NCBI GenBank assembly: GCA_963933885.1
Contig: CAWVWF010000108.1
Span: 1-11,675 of the forward strand
Direction of reading: 5' to 3'
DNA from: CAWVWF01 sp963933885
GTDB lineage: Bacteria; Bacteroidota; Bacteroidia; Flavobacteriales_C; GCA-002722245
DNA length: 11,675 nt
Part shown: in pieces, positions 1-6,561 of the stretch
Layout: the number at the start of each line of letters is the position of its first letter
Numbering within the stretch: the first letter of the stretch is position 1
Notes under the pieces: model-generated
What the model was told of the DNA's origin: nothing
Database searches by the model: none
What the model saw: the letters and a program-made list of their open reading frames with translations, nothing else
Translations under genes and position numbers: made by a program

Positions 1-1658
1 AGTACGAATCGGCAGGAATGCAAAAATACATGAAGGAATTAAAGCCTACTGTATTTGCCGATTTAATTGCAATGAATGCATTGTATCGTCCTGGTCCAAT
101 TGAATACATTCCATCATTTATTAAACGTAAGCATGGTGAAGAGCCAATATCTTATGATTTAGAAGGAATGGATGAATACCTTGAAGAAACGTATGGTATT
201 ACGGTTTATCAAGAGCAAGTAATGAGACTTTCTCAAAAATTAGCTGGATTTACAAAAGGTCAAGCCGATTCCTTGAGGAAAGCGATGGGGAAGAAGTTAT
301 TCTCTATGCTAGAGAAACTAAAACCGCTTTTCATTAACGGAGGTAAAGAGCGAAAGCATAGTGAGAAAATGCTTGAGAAGGTTTGGAAGGATTGGGAAGC
401 ATTTGCTTCTTATGCTTTTAATAAATCTCACTCTACTTGTTATGCTTGGATTGCATATCAAACTGCATATTTTAAAGCACATTACCCTGCCGAGTATATG
501 GCTTCGGTATTGAGTAACAACATGAATGACATCAAGTCTGTTACTTTCTTCATGGAAGAATGTCGTAGAATGGGAACTCCTGTTTTAGGACCGGATGTGA
601 ATGAATCTGTATATAAATTTACAGTTAACCAGAAAGGAGAAATTCGTTTTGGATTAGGAGCTGTAAAAGGTGTAGGAGCCGGAGCAGTTGAGGCAATTGT
701 TAATGAGAGAAAGGAGAATGGTCCTTATGCTGATGTGTTTGATTTTACTAGTAGAATTAATTTACGTGCAGCAAATAAACGTTGTGTAGAGAATTTAGCA
801 TTGGCAGGAGGGTTAGATTGTTTTTCTGGAATTCACAGAGCTCAGTTCTTCTATAAGCAACATGAAAAAGATCCATCATTTTTAGAAAAAGCAATTCGTT
901 TTGGATTACAATATCAAAATGAAATAGGATCAGCTCAACAGTCATTATTTGGAGGAGATTCTGAAGTGGATTTACCAAAGCCTGCATTACCCGTTTGTGA
1001 GGCTTGGAGTAATGTATATGCATTGAACCAAGAGAAAGAAATGGTTGGTGTATATATATCAGGTCACCCACTAGATGATTTCAAATTAGAGATAGATAAC
1101 TTTTGTAATGCATCATTCGATAAGTTTAACCTTGATATGGATCAATATAAAGGGAAGGAATTAACCTTTGCTGGAGTTGTTTCTGAGGCGGCTGAAAGAA
1201 TGAGTAAAAAAGGAAATCATTTCGGGATTTTAACTGTTGAGGATTATAAAGATGCTGGTAAGTTTTTCCTTTTTGGTGATAGTTATTTAAAGTTTAGAAG
1301 GTTTTTAGTTGAAGGTGCCTTCTTATATATTAAAGGGAAGGTAGAGCCGAAAAGGTTTAATAAACATGAATTTGAATTTAAGATTCATCATATCGAATTG
1401 TTAAGTGAGGTTAGAGATAAGTTAGTTAAATCTGTAACGCTCCACATCAATTCTGATTTTATTAATGATGATTTTATTGAAAGCTTATCTTCTGTTTGTG
1501 TAGCGAATAAAGGGAATTGTGGTTTAAATATCGTTTTACTTAATGAAAAAGAACGTATTGTTCTTGATTTGAAAAGTAGTGCGTATCAAGTTGAAATTAC
1601 AAATGAATTTATAGATGGTGTAAACCGACTTCCTGAAGTTCAATTGAAGCTAAACTAA
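1..1658 (+). CDS. dnaE: DNA polymerase III alpha subunit, C-terminal part (5' truncated by window)
   Basis: Catalytic subunit of the replicative DNA polymerase. The frame is open from base 3 (YESAG, then M at 18), so the gene begins upstream of the window and the Met at 18 is internal; about 551 residues are visible. Numbered from that Met, I see NALYRPGP (20-27), YGITVYQEQVM (about 59-69), KAMGKK (about 88-93), and FNKSHSTCYAWIAYQTAY (about 133-150), which are polymerase core and fingers motifs of the DnaE family. A helix-hairpin-helix segment follows (GAVKGVGAGAVEAI, about 213-226), then the ISGHPLDDF linker and an OB-fold from about 385. The palm aspartates would lie upstream and are not visible. 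The last about 80 residues are the variable C-terminal tail. The gene ends at TAA 1656-1658 and is followed by a structured non-coding stretch. I see no lesions. Confidence 0.97.
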   Translation, partial: YESAGMQKYMKELKPTVFADLIAMNALYRPGPIEYIPSFIKRKHGEEPISYDLEGMDEYLEETYGITVYQEQVMRLSQKLAGFTKGQADSLRKAMGKKLFSMLEKLKPLFINGGKERKHSEKMLEKVWKDWEAFASYAFNKSHSTCYAWIAYQTAYFKAHYPAEYMASVLSNNMNDIKSVTFFMEECRRMGTPVLGPDVNESVYKFTVNQKGEIRFGLGAVKGVGAGAVEAIVNERKENGPYADVFDFTSRINLRAANKRCVENLALAGGLDCFSGIHRAQFFYKQHEKDPSFLEKAIRFGLQYQNEIGSAQQSLFGGDSEVDLPKPALPVCEAWSNVYALNQEKEMVGVYISGHPLDDFKLEIDNFCNASFDKFNLDMDQYKGKELTFAGVVSEAAERMSKKGNHFGILTVEDYKDAGKFFLFGDSYLKFRRFLVEGAFLYIKGKVEPKRFNKHEFEFKIHHIELLSEVRDKLVKSVTLHINSDFINDDFIESLSSVCVANKGNCGLNIVLLNEKERIVLDLKSSAYQVEITNEFIDGVNRLPEVQLKLN

Positions 1659-1707
1659 TAATAGTAGTCATCCATTAAGCATAGATCTTAAAACTAGTTT
1701 GTTAATA

Positions 1708-1870
1708 AAAACGAAACGAGTCCTTCAACTTTATTCTGTTCTAAAAGTATATTGCGGTATACTATGTCACACTAACCATTTTGAACAATATAATTTAGTG
1801 TGTGGTGGAAGGACAAACCGTTTTATTTTTGTTGTAGAGCGGAAATAATATCGGTTTGTTTTTTGTTTTT
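1708..1870 (+). ncRNA. Candidate structured small RNA with its own terminator
   Basis: Unassigned. The dnaE-lgt gap folds on paper into an ordered structure. An outer 7-bp helix GTCCTTC/GAAGGAC (1720-1726 with 1808-1814) encloses a hairpin AGTATA/TATACT (1746-1751 with 1758-1763) and an 8-bp hairpin CACACTAA/TTAGTGTG (1768-1775 with 1795-1802, 19-nt loop). TGTTC at 1737-1741 could also pair with GAACA in that loop (1783-1787). The outer helix abuts a terminator hairpin at 1814-1858. A weak -7-like TAGTTTG lies at 1695-1701, and lgt has its own promoter after the terminator, so a free-standing transcript is more likely than an lgt leader. Size and closed-stem-plus-bubble layout would suit a 6S-type RNA such as the 6S-Flavo family, but I cannot match a consensus from memory. 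It could instead be an elaborate dnaE 3' UTR. The 5' end is a guess. Confidence 0.45.
1812..1870 (+). terminator. Rho-independent terminator-like hairpin and T-run
   Basis: Stem CAAACCG (1814-1820) pairs with CGGTTTG (1852-1858), extended by one A-T and one G-T pair outward. Inside it TTATTT (1823-1828) can pair with AAATAA (1843-1848). A T-rich run (1859-1870) follows. It would end the candidate small RNA and/or dnaE transcription before the lgt promoter. Confidence 0.6.
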
Positions 1871-1902
1871 AGTCAGATTACAGTTCTTCTCTAATAAATC
1901 CA

Positions 1903-1910
1903 TATTTTTG
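1903..1910 (+). promoter_or_regulatory. Bacteroidota-type -7 promoter element of lgt
   Basis: TATTTTTG is an exact match to the Bacteroidota -7 consensus TAnnTTTG. Transcription would start near 1916, giving a leader of only about 12 nt before the lgt ATG at 1928. The -33 element is poor (TTC at 1884-1886 is the nearest candidate). It separates lgt transcription from the upstream structured region. Confidence 0.5.
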
Positions 1911-1927
1911 TATAAAAATCATCAAAC

Positions 1928-2818
1928 ATGAATTCTGTTTTGTCATTCATTACTTGGGATCTAGATCCTATCCTTTTCGACTTAGGACCTTTTCAAATTA
2001 GGTATTACGGTTTACTATGGGCTTTATCATTTATTGTAGGATTTTATTTAGTTAAAAAACTATTTATGAATGAAAAAGAAGGTGAAGAATTGGCTGATCC
2101 TCTTTTGTATTCCGTTATTTTAGGAGGGGTATTAGGGGCTAGACTTGGACATGTTATCTTTTACCAATGGGAATTGTTTACTGAAGATTTTTTTAGTGTA
2201 TTCCTTCCATTTTCTTTTAAAAATGGAATTGAGTTCACAGGATTCTCAGGACTTGCAAGTCATGGAGGAACATTAGGAATAGCAATCGCATTATTTTGGT
2301 ATAAAACTAAAAAGAGTACAAGATCATATTTATGGATATTAGATAAAGTAGCAGTTCCAACAGCGTTAGCTTGTTTCTTTATTAGAATGGCCAATTTTAT
2401 GAATAGTGAAATCGTTGGTAACTACACAGGTTCTGACTACGGAATTGTTTTCGTGAATAGAGTCCTTGGAAGAAATCAAGAAACGGGAGCTCTTATAAAT
2501 GAAGTACTTCCTCGTCACCCAGCTCAACTTTATGAAGCTGGTTTTTACATCATTATTTTCGGATTACTTTGGTTGATGTATTGGAAAGGAAAAGCTTATT
2601 TAAAAGAAGGATTATTATTTGGAACCTTCTTAGTTACACTTTTTTCAAGTAGAATTTTTGTAGAATCATTCAAAGTATCACAAGGAGGAATTGAATCTAT
2701 TGTGAATAATAATTTTTCTACAGGACAGCTTTTAAGTATCCCATTTTTATTAATAGGTAGTTTCTTTATGTACAGAGCTTTAAAGAAAGGTAACAATAGT
2801 TTAGAAGAGGTTAAGTAG
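1928..2818 (+). CDS. lgt: Phosphatidylglycerol-prolipoprotein diacylglyceryl transferase
   Basis: Inner-membrane enzyme that moves diacylglycerol from phosphatidylglycerol to the lipobox cysteine of prolipoproteins, the first step of lipoprotein maturation. The 296 residues are near the usual family length and contain several hydrophobic helices (about seven expected). Visible signatures are RYYGL with Tyr26 (E. coli Tyr26 equivalent), GARLGHVIFY (70-79), SHGGTLG with His112 (E. coli His103 equivalent), and the Lgt signature FIRMANFMNSEIVG (151-164), which carries the essential Arg153, Asn156, Glu161 and Gly164. RHPAQLYEA follows toward the end. The ATG at 1928 lies just after an exact -7 box, supporting this start. 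No Shine-Dalgarno is evident, common in this phylum. The gene converges on xth with 8 nt between the stop codons. Confidence 0.96.
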   Translation: MNSVLSFITWDLDPILFDLGPFQIRYYGLLWALSFIVGFYLVKKLFMNEKEGEELADPLLYSVILGGVLGARLGHVIFYQWELFTEDFFSVFLPFSFKNGIEFTGFSGLASHGGTLGIAIALFWYKTKKSTRSYLWILDKVAVPTALACFFIRMANFMNSEIVGNYTGSDYGIVFVNRVLGRNQETGALINEVLPRHPAQLYEAGFYIIIFGLLWLMYWKGKAYLKEGLLFGTFLVTLFSSRIFVESFKVSQGGIESIVNNNFSTGQLLSIPFLLIGSFFMYRALKKGNNSLEEVK

Positions 2819-2826
2819 TTCTACCC

Positions 2827-3591
2827 TTAAAACTTAAGTGTTACGCTAACAGGACAATGATCTGATCCGAAAATATCGTTGTGGATTTCTGCGTCAACCA
2901 TGTTAGGTTTTAGTTGCTCACTTATTAGAAAGTAATCGAGTCTCCATCCTGTATTTTTTGATCGAGAATCAAAACGGTAACTCCACCATGAATATTTTAC
3001 TTCTTCGGGTTTGAAAAATCTATAAGAATCAATAAATCCTGTGCTAAGTATACTTGATAAACCATCGATTTCTATCTGAGTATATCCAGAAGTTTTATTG
3101 TAATTACTCTTGTCGTTTTTAATATCTATCGCTTGGTGTGCTACATTTAAATCTCCGCAAACAACAACTGGTTTAATTTTGTTTAATTCCACCATATAAG
3201 CTTCAAAAGCTTTATCCCATGCTTGTCTGTATTCAATTCTCTTTAATCCATTTTGAGAGTTGGGCGTGTAAACAGTTACCAAAATAAATTTTTCAAATTC
3301 AGCAGTTAATACTCTACCTTCATCATCAAACTCTTCAATGTCAATCCCTTTCGTTACTTTGATAGGTTCTGTTTTTGTAATGATTGCAGTTCCTGAATAT
3401 CCTTTTTTTATAGCAGAATTGGAATAGATGTGATAACCTTTAACGTCTATTAAAGCTTCCAGTACTTGATCGTCTTGAGCTTTAGTTTCTTGTAAACACA
3501 ATACATCAGTATCTAAAATTTCTAAAGAATTTATAAAATCTTTTTTTACTGCCGCTCTAATTCCATTAACATTCCAAGAAACTAATTTCAT
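2827..3591 (-). CDS. xth: Exodeoxyribonuclease III
   Basis: Member of the exonuclease III / AP-endonuclease (EEP) family: cuts at abasic sites and removes damaged 3' ends in base excision repair. With the start chosen here the protein is 254 residues, close to the usual ExoIII length. Active-site motifs are visible: WNVNG (Asn7), LQETK (Glu35), GDLNVAH near the middle, TGWRLDYFL and the terminal GSDHCP with the catalytic His. I chose ATG 3591-3589 rather than the ATG two codons upstream (3597), because AAGG lies about 7 nt before 3591 but only 1 nt before 3597, and because ExoIII proteins usually begin MK. A weak -7-like TATTTTTA reads on the minus strand at 3621-3614. No disruption seen. Confidence 0.95.
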   Translation of the reverse strand: MKLVSWNVNGIRAAVKKDFINSLEILDTDVLCLQETKAQDDQVLEALIDVKGYHIYSNSAIKKGYSGTAIITKTEPIKVTKGIDIEEFDDEGRVLTAEFEKFILVTVYTPNSQNGLKRIEYRQAWDKAFEAYMVELNKIKPVVVCGDLNVAHQAIDIKNDKSNYNKTSGYTQIEIDGLSSILSTGFIDSYRFFKPEEVKYSWWSYRFDSRSKNTGWRLDYFLISEQLKPNMVDAEIHNDIFGSDHCPVSVTLKF

Positions 3592-3623
3592 AATCATACC
3601 TTTTTAAGAAGTGTAAAAATAGC

Positions 3624-3651
3624 AAAAAAAAACACTCAAGACTGAGTGTTT
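3624..3651 (-). terminator. Rho-independent terminator of the response regulator gene
   Basis: A perfect 9-bp stem AAACACTCA (3630-3638) / TGAGTGTTT (3643-3651) with a 4-nt loop is followed, on the minus strand, by a run of T (A-run 3624-3630 on the plus strand). It sits about 28 nt after the response regulator stop and before xth, so the two minus-strand genes appear to be separate transcription units. Confidence 0.85.
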
Positions 3652-3679
3652 CTGTGTTAAGGTTATGGGTGGAATATTC

Positions 3680-4060
3680 TTAATCTCCAAATATTGTGTG
3701 AATGCTTAAAGGATCTAATGGTTTGTTTATGTAGTGATGAACATATTTACTTTTTAAAGCTTTTGCTTTGTCTTGTGGAAACATAGATGATGTTAACATC
3801 GATACATTGATATTTACATCTGTTCCTTCTGTCTCTTCTTCAAGAATTTCTAAAAATTCCCAACCATCCATTACTGGCATATTAACATCTAAAAACAAAT
3901 GAGAAGGGATAACATTTTCTTCTAAAATTTGTTTGATTGCTTCTTCGGCATCAGTAAATGCTCTGATTTCGTATTCATCTTTTAGATGCTTTTTAAGCAT
4001 TCTCTTATTTAGTGCATTGTATGTGTCGTCATCATCGATGAGGAATATTATTTTACTCAT
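3680..4060 (-). CDS. Single-domain response regulator (CheY-like receiver)
   Basis: A receiver domain with no output domain, so it probably acts through phosphorylation-dependent protein contacts rather than DNA binding. Numbered from the first possible Met (4066), the acidic cluster DDDD is at 11-14, the phospho-acceptor is Asp60 in LFLDVNMPVMDGW, the switch Thr is Thr92 in SMLTSS, and the conserved Lys is Lys115 in INKPLDP. All receiver hallmarks are present, so it should be phosphorylatable. The start is uncertain: ATG at 4066 or at 4060 (MSKIIFL); I prefer 4060 because it begins directly with the first beta strand, but no ribosome site decides it. No histidine kinase is adjacent, so the partner is unknown. 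It ends in its own terminator and is divergent from the broken porin gene. Confidence 0.9.
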   Translation of the reverse strand: MSKIIFLIDDDDTYNALNKRMLKKHLKDEYEIRAFTDAEEAIKQILEENVIPSHLFLDVNMPVMDGWEFLEILEEETEGTDVNINVSMLTSSMFPQDKAKALKSKYVHHYINKPLDPLSIHTIFGD

Positions 4061-4066
4061 GGTCAT

Positions 4067-4233
4067 AGGTTATGAATTCAATACGGTTCATTATTTAAAA
4101 AGTTTTATAAATTTTGTTTTTTTATAGTGTCAGTCATGTGCCTAATGTTTATTATAAAGTACTATGGAGTTCATCATAGATTATAGAGGACTATATTTTG
4201 ATCTTTAGGATATCACAATTAACTATGATAACC
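4067..4233. other. Divergent intergenic region, response regulator / porin remnant
   Basis: AT-rich, 167 nt, with no convincing ORF or RNA fold. A loose match to the -7 element, TATATTTTG (4192-4200), lies about 35 nt before the porin ATG and is the likeliest promoter remnant. I found no convincing FNR-like palindrome and no clear promoter for the response regulator. Confidence 0.3.
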
Positions 4234-5106
4234 ATGAACTATATAAAACTATTTTCACTTTCCACTATTTTATTATTTGGAACTGAGGTATATGCTCAGT
4301 TTGAGGTTAAAGCCGAAATTCGTCCACGCTTCGAGTTTAGAAGAGGGTATAAGTATCTATATAAAGATGATGTTAACCCAGCTACTTTTGTATCACAAAG
4401 AACTAGATTAACAACAGGGTTTAAAAAAGAGAAATTAGACTTGTTTGTAAGCTTGCAAAATGTTAGAGTTTGGGGTGATGTTTCTCAATTAAATAACGGA
4501 GATGTTAACGGGTTAGCAGTTCAAGAAGCTTGGTCTAAATTAAAATTGAATGATGTTCTTTCTGTAAAGCTAGGAAGACAAGAGATCATTCTTGATGATC
4601 ACAGAAATTTTGGAAGTGTAAACTGGACGAAGCAAGCAAGAAGTTATACTGCTGTGATATTTAAACTTAATAAAGGCATTTCAAATATCAAACTTGATTT
4701 AGGAATAGCTTATAATCAAAATGGAGCAGGATTAGTAGGTAATGCCTATACAGTTGGTAAGAATTATAAAGCTATGCAGTATTTAAGTTTCATAAAGATT
4801 GGAAGAAGCTCTCAGTGAGTTTACTTGTTTTAAACAATGGAGTTCAATTCATTGATACAAGCGCAGCTGCAGATCATAAGCTAAGATACAGTCAAACGAT
4901 TGGAACACATTTGAAATATAAATCCGGGAAATTTGCATTGAATAGTAATATCTATTTCCAATTGGGTAAAGACGTTAGCTATAATGATTTAAGTTCATAT
5001 TTAGTTGGATTATCTGCTACTTATAACGTGAAGAAAAACTTGAACATAACATTAGGAGGTGAGATTCAAAGTGGAAATGATAATGGAGTTTCTTTGGGAG
5101 GTGATA

Positions 5107-5116
5107 ATAATGCTTT
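5107..5116. repeat. Target-site duplication, left copy
   Basis: ATAATGCTTT directly abutting the left end of the element; identical to 5335-5344. In the intact gene this would be the coding sequence for the end of DNNAF. Confidence 0.85.
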
Positions 5117-5137
5117 ATGCTTATCCGCAACTTTCCC
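5117..5137 (+). repeat. Left terminal inverted repeat of the MITE
   Basis: Begins ATGCTTATCCGC; first 12 bp identical to the reverse complement of the right end, then 6 of the next 9 positions match. Confidence 0.85.
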
Positions 5138-5187
5138 CTCTTAACTACCAGATTCTCGCGCGTCATGTTCCGTAGAACATACGTGTG

Positions 5188-5219
5188 TATTTACAATCGC
5201 GTCTCCAGACGCTTTTTTT
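5188..5219 (+). terminator. Terminator-like hairpin inside the MITE
   Basis: Within the element, GCGTC...GACGC (around 5199-5212) forms a short GC-rich stem with loop TCCA, followed at once by a run of seven T. It could stop transcription running from the porin promoter toward ric, so the insertion may be polar on ric. The stem is short, hence modest confidence. Confidence 0.5.
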
Positions 5220-5313
5220 AAAAGTTAAATTAAAAATCAGGTGCTATGATCCTCTTGATCCCTTTCGGCAAAAGGGTGACGTTGTTGGGTGATTATATAT
5301 AAAGAAAAGCCTT

Positions 5314-5334
5314 GGTAAAGAAGCGGATAAGCAT
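5314..5334 (-). repeat. Right terminal inverted repeat of the MITE
   Basis: Ends GCGGATAAGCAT; read on the minus strand from 5334 it starts ATGCTTATCCGC, matching the left end. Confidence 0.85.
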
Positions 5335-5344
5335 ATAATGCTTT
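5335..5344. repeat. Target-site duplication, right copy
   Basis: ATAATGCTTT directly abutting the right end of the element; exact copy of 5107-5116, indicating transposition rather than recombination. Confidence 0.85.
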
Positions 5345-5725
5345 CATACCATTGTATGGTACTAACCACAATTTTAATGGATTACTTCTATGTAGGTAAC
5401 CATGGAAACAACGTTGGATTGATTGATATTTTTGTTCAAACTAAAATCAAAATCAATGATAAATCCAAAGTGATTTTAGCAGCTCCTAATTTCTCTTCAG
5501 CGGCTAAACTACCTGTAGAAGAACAAGCTCAATTGGGAACAGAAGCAGATCTGGTATATGTTTATAAAGCATCCAAAAGTGTAATGTTTAAAGCAGGATT
5601 CTCTCAAATGTTTGCTGCAGACGGGATGAAGGAATTGAAAAGTAATACTTCTAATAATAGTAACAATTAGGGATAGGCTATGCTTATCGTAAAACCAACA
5701 TTATTCACTTCTAAATAATCTAATC

Positions 5726-6442
5726 ATGGAAATTCAAAAAGATATAACGGTAACATCTGTTGTTGCTGATAACATAAAAACTGCTCATGTATTTAAAAAA
5801 TACGGAATTGACTTTTGCTGTGGAGGAGGTATCTCTATTCAGAAAGCATGTGAAAAGAATTAAGTTAACTACGAAGATTTATATTCTGAATTGGTTAAGG
5901 TTGACGCGGTAAGAGGTTTAAAAGAAGATTTTAATGCATGGGAATTAGATGTGTTGATTGACTACATAATCGAAGTTCATCATTCGTATGTAATTGAAAG
6001 TCTTCCAGTACTGTCTCAGTATGCTCAGAAGGTAGCGAAAGTACATGGTGAAAGCCATAAGGTATTGCTAGAGATTAATACTCTCGTTCATGAGATCATT
6101 GAAGAATTATCAGTTCACCTTAAAAAGGAAGAGCAGGTTTTATTTCCATACATCAAACAGTTAGTTGCTGCTAAAGCAAAAGGCAAAGAAGTAGGAACAC
6201 CACATTTTCAAACTGTATCGAATCCCATTTCAATGATGGAGAATGATCATGAAAAAGTTGGTGCTGTATTTAAGCATATTGCTCAACTTACAAATAATTA
6301 TACTCCACCAGAATGGGCTTGTAATACTTTCAAAGCTTTGTATGCAATGTTGGAAGAGTTCGAACAGGATTTACATCAGCACATTCATTTAGAAAATAAC
6401 ATTTTACATCCTAAGGCTCTAGCTTTAGAAAACAATAATTAA
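5726..6442 (+). pseudogene. ric: Iron-sulfur cluster repair di-iron protein RIC (ScdA/YtfE type), interrupted by an in-frame TAA
   Basis: RIC proteins restore Fe-S clusters damaged by nitric oxide or oxidants, using a di-iron site in a hemerythrin-like bundle. ATG 5726 opens an N-terminal ScdA_N/DUF542 domain with the typical YGIDFCCGGG motif (cysteines in codons 32-33). Codon 46 is TAA (5861-5863) after ACEKN, and the same frame continues without shift as VNYEDLYSELVK to 6442. Full read-through would give 238 residues, the normal RIC length. The distal part keeps hemerythrin ligand motifs: VHHSY, HGESH, LKKEEQVLFPYI, MMENDHEK and LHQHIHLENNILHP. Any downstream product would need a non-ATG start such as TTG 5891 (next in-frame Met is at about 6235). 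Most likely a one-base nonsense pseudogene (AAA or CAA to TAA). Alternatively it yields two separate domain polypeptides, since the stop falls at the domain boundary. Confidence 0.82.
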
Positions 6443-6497
6443 AATAATTATCCTAATAATTATAATTCAGTCGTTCTTTTTTTTCTCTCAATGCTTA

Positions 6498-6544
6498 AAT
6501 GTTTCTTTCGCCACACATCCTCGGCGTTAGAGACATTTTTTTTT
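6498..6544 (+). terminator. Terminator downstream of ric
   Basis: AATGTTTCT (6498-6506) pairs with AGAGACATT (6529-6537, one G-T pair). After a 2x2 internal loop, CGCC (6509-6512) pairs with GGCG (6523-6526), and a T-run extends to 6544. The T-run is on the plus-strand side only, so it serves ric; the convergent moaA (stop 6562) may share the hairpin. An AT-only hairpin TAATTAT/ATAATTA (6445-6462) lies just after the ric stop. Confidence 0.65.
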
Positions 6545-6561
6545 GGAATAAAATGAAGGGT

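Larger units (their letters stand above)
5117..5334. mobile_element. MITE-like non-autonomous insertion, 218 bp
   Basis: A 218-bp segment interrupts the porin remnant. Its ends are inverted repeats: ATGCTTATCCGC at 5117-5128 and GCGGATAAGCAT at 5323-5334 are perfect over 12 bp and match at 18 of 21 positions when extended. It is flanked by exact 10-bp direct repeats (ATAATGCTTT), and deleting element plus one repeat restores the host reading frame. There is no transposase or ORF of note, and the interior looks less AT-rich than the flanks. Interior hairpins include ATGTTC/GAACAT, GCGTC/GACGC followed by a T-run, and CCCTTT/AAAGGG. A 10-bp duplication would suit mobilisation by an IS4-type transposase (known to make 9-12 bp duplications), but the family is inferred. 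It could be a deletion derivative of a full IS. Confidence 0.88.
4234..5718 (+). pseudogene. Broken outer-membrane porin, alginate-export-like beta-barrel
   Basis: Remnant of a secreted beta-barrel. ATG 4234 gives a signal peptide ending EVYA-Q, followed by short amphipathic strands (VKAEIRPRFEFRRGY, LSVKLGRQEII), as in alginate-export-family porins; substrate unknown. Lesions in order: (1) a frame change near 4785-4790, where QYLSF should continue as HKDWKKLSVSLLVLNNG, explained by one lost T in a T-run; (2) a MITE-like insertion (5117-5334) plus 10-bp duplication; removing 228 bp rejoins GGDNNA to FIPLYGTNHNFNG in frame; (3) a frame change near 5379, between FNG and DYFYVGNHGNN; (4) TAG at 5668 and 5674, where NNWGWAMLIVKP is expected, with the original stop at 5716-5718. 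Reconstructed length is about 420 residues, normal for such porins. The remnant lies 7 nt before ric, so the two were probably co-transcribed. Five lesions make a functional product very unlikely. Confidence 0.85.

Noticed and set aside
1659..1927. Riboswitch or attenuator controlling lgt
   Set aside because: An exact -7 promoter element (1903-1910) follows the terminator, so lgt need not be transcribed through the structure.
4198..4218. CRP-like arrangement TTGAT...ATCACAA upstream of the porin
   Set aside because: Half-sites are spaced by 7-9 nt rather than the 4-6 of FNR/CRP sites and are unequal, so it is probably chance.
4815..5144. Separate small protein starting at GTG 4815
   Set aside because: It is the continuation of the porin after a one-base frame change and runs into the MITE, which supplies its stop.
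5338..5670. Independent 110-residue protein starting at ATG 5338
   Set aside because: The ATG arises in the duplicated target site; residues from about DYFYVGNH on are the porin C-terminal part.
4234..5718. TAG read as a sense codon (stop-codon reassignment)
   Set aside because: moeA ends at TAG with a correct family C-terminus, TGG is used for Trp throughout, and the same gene has independent frameshifts and an insertion.
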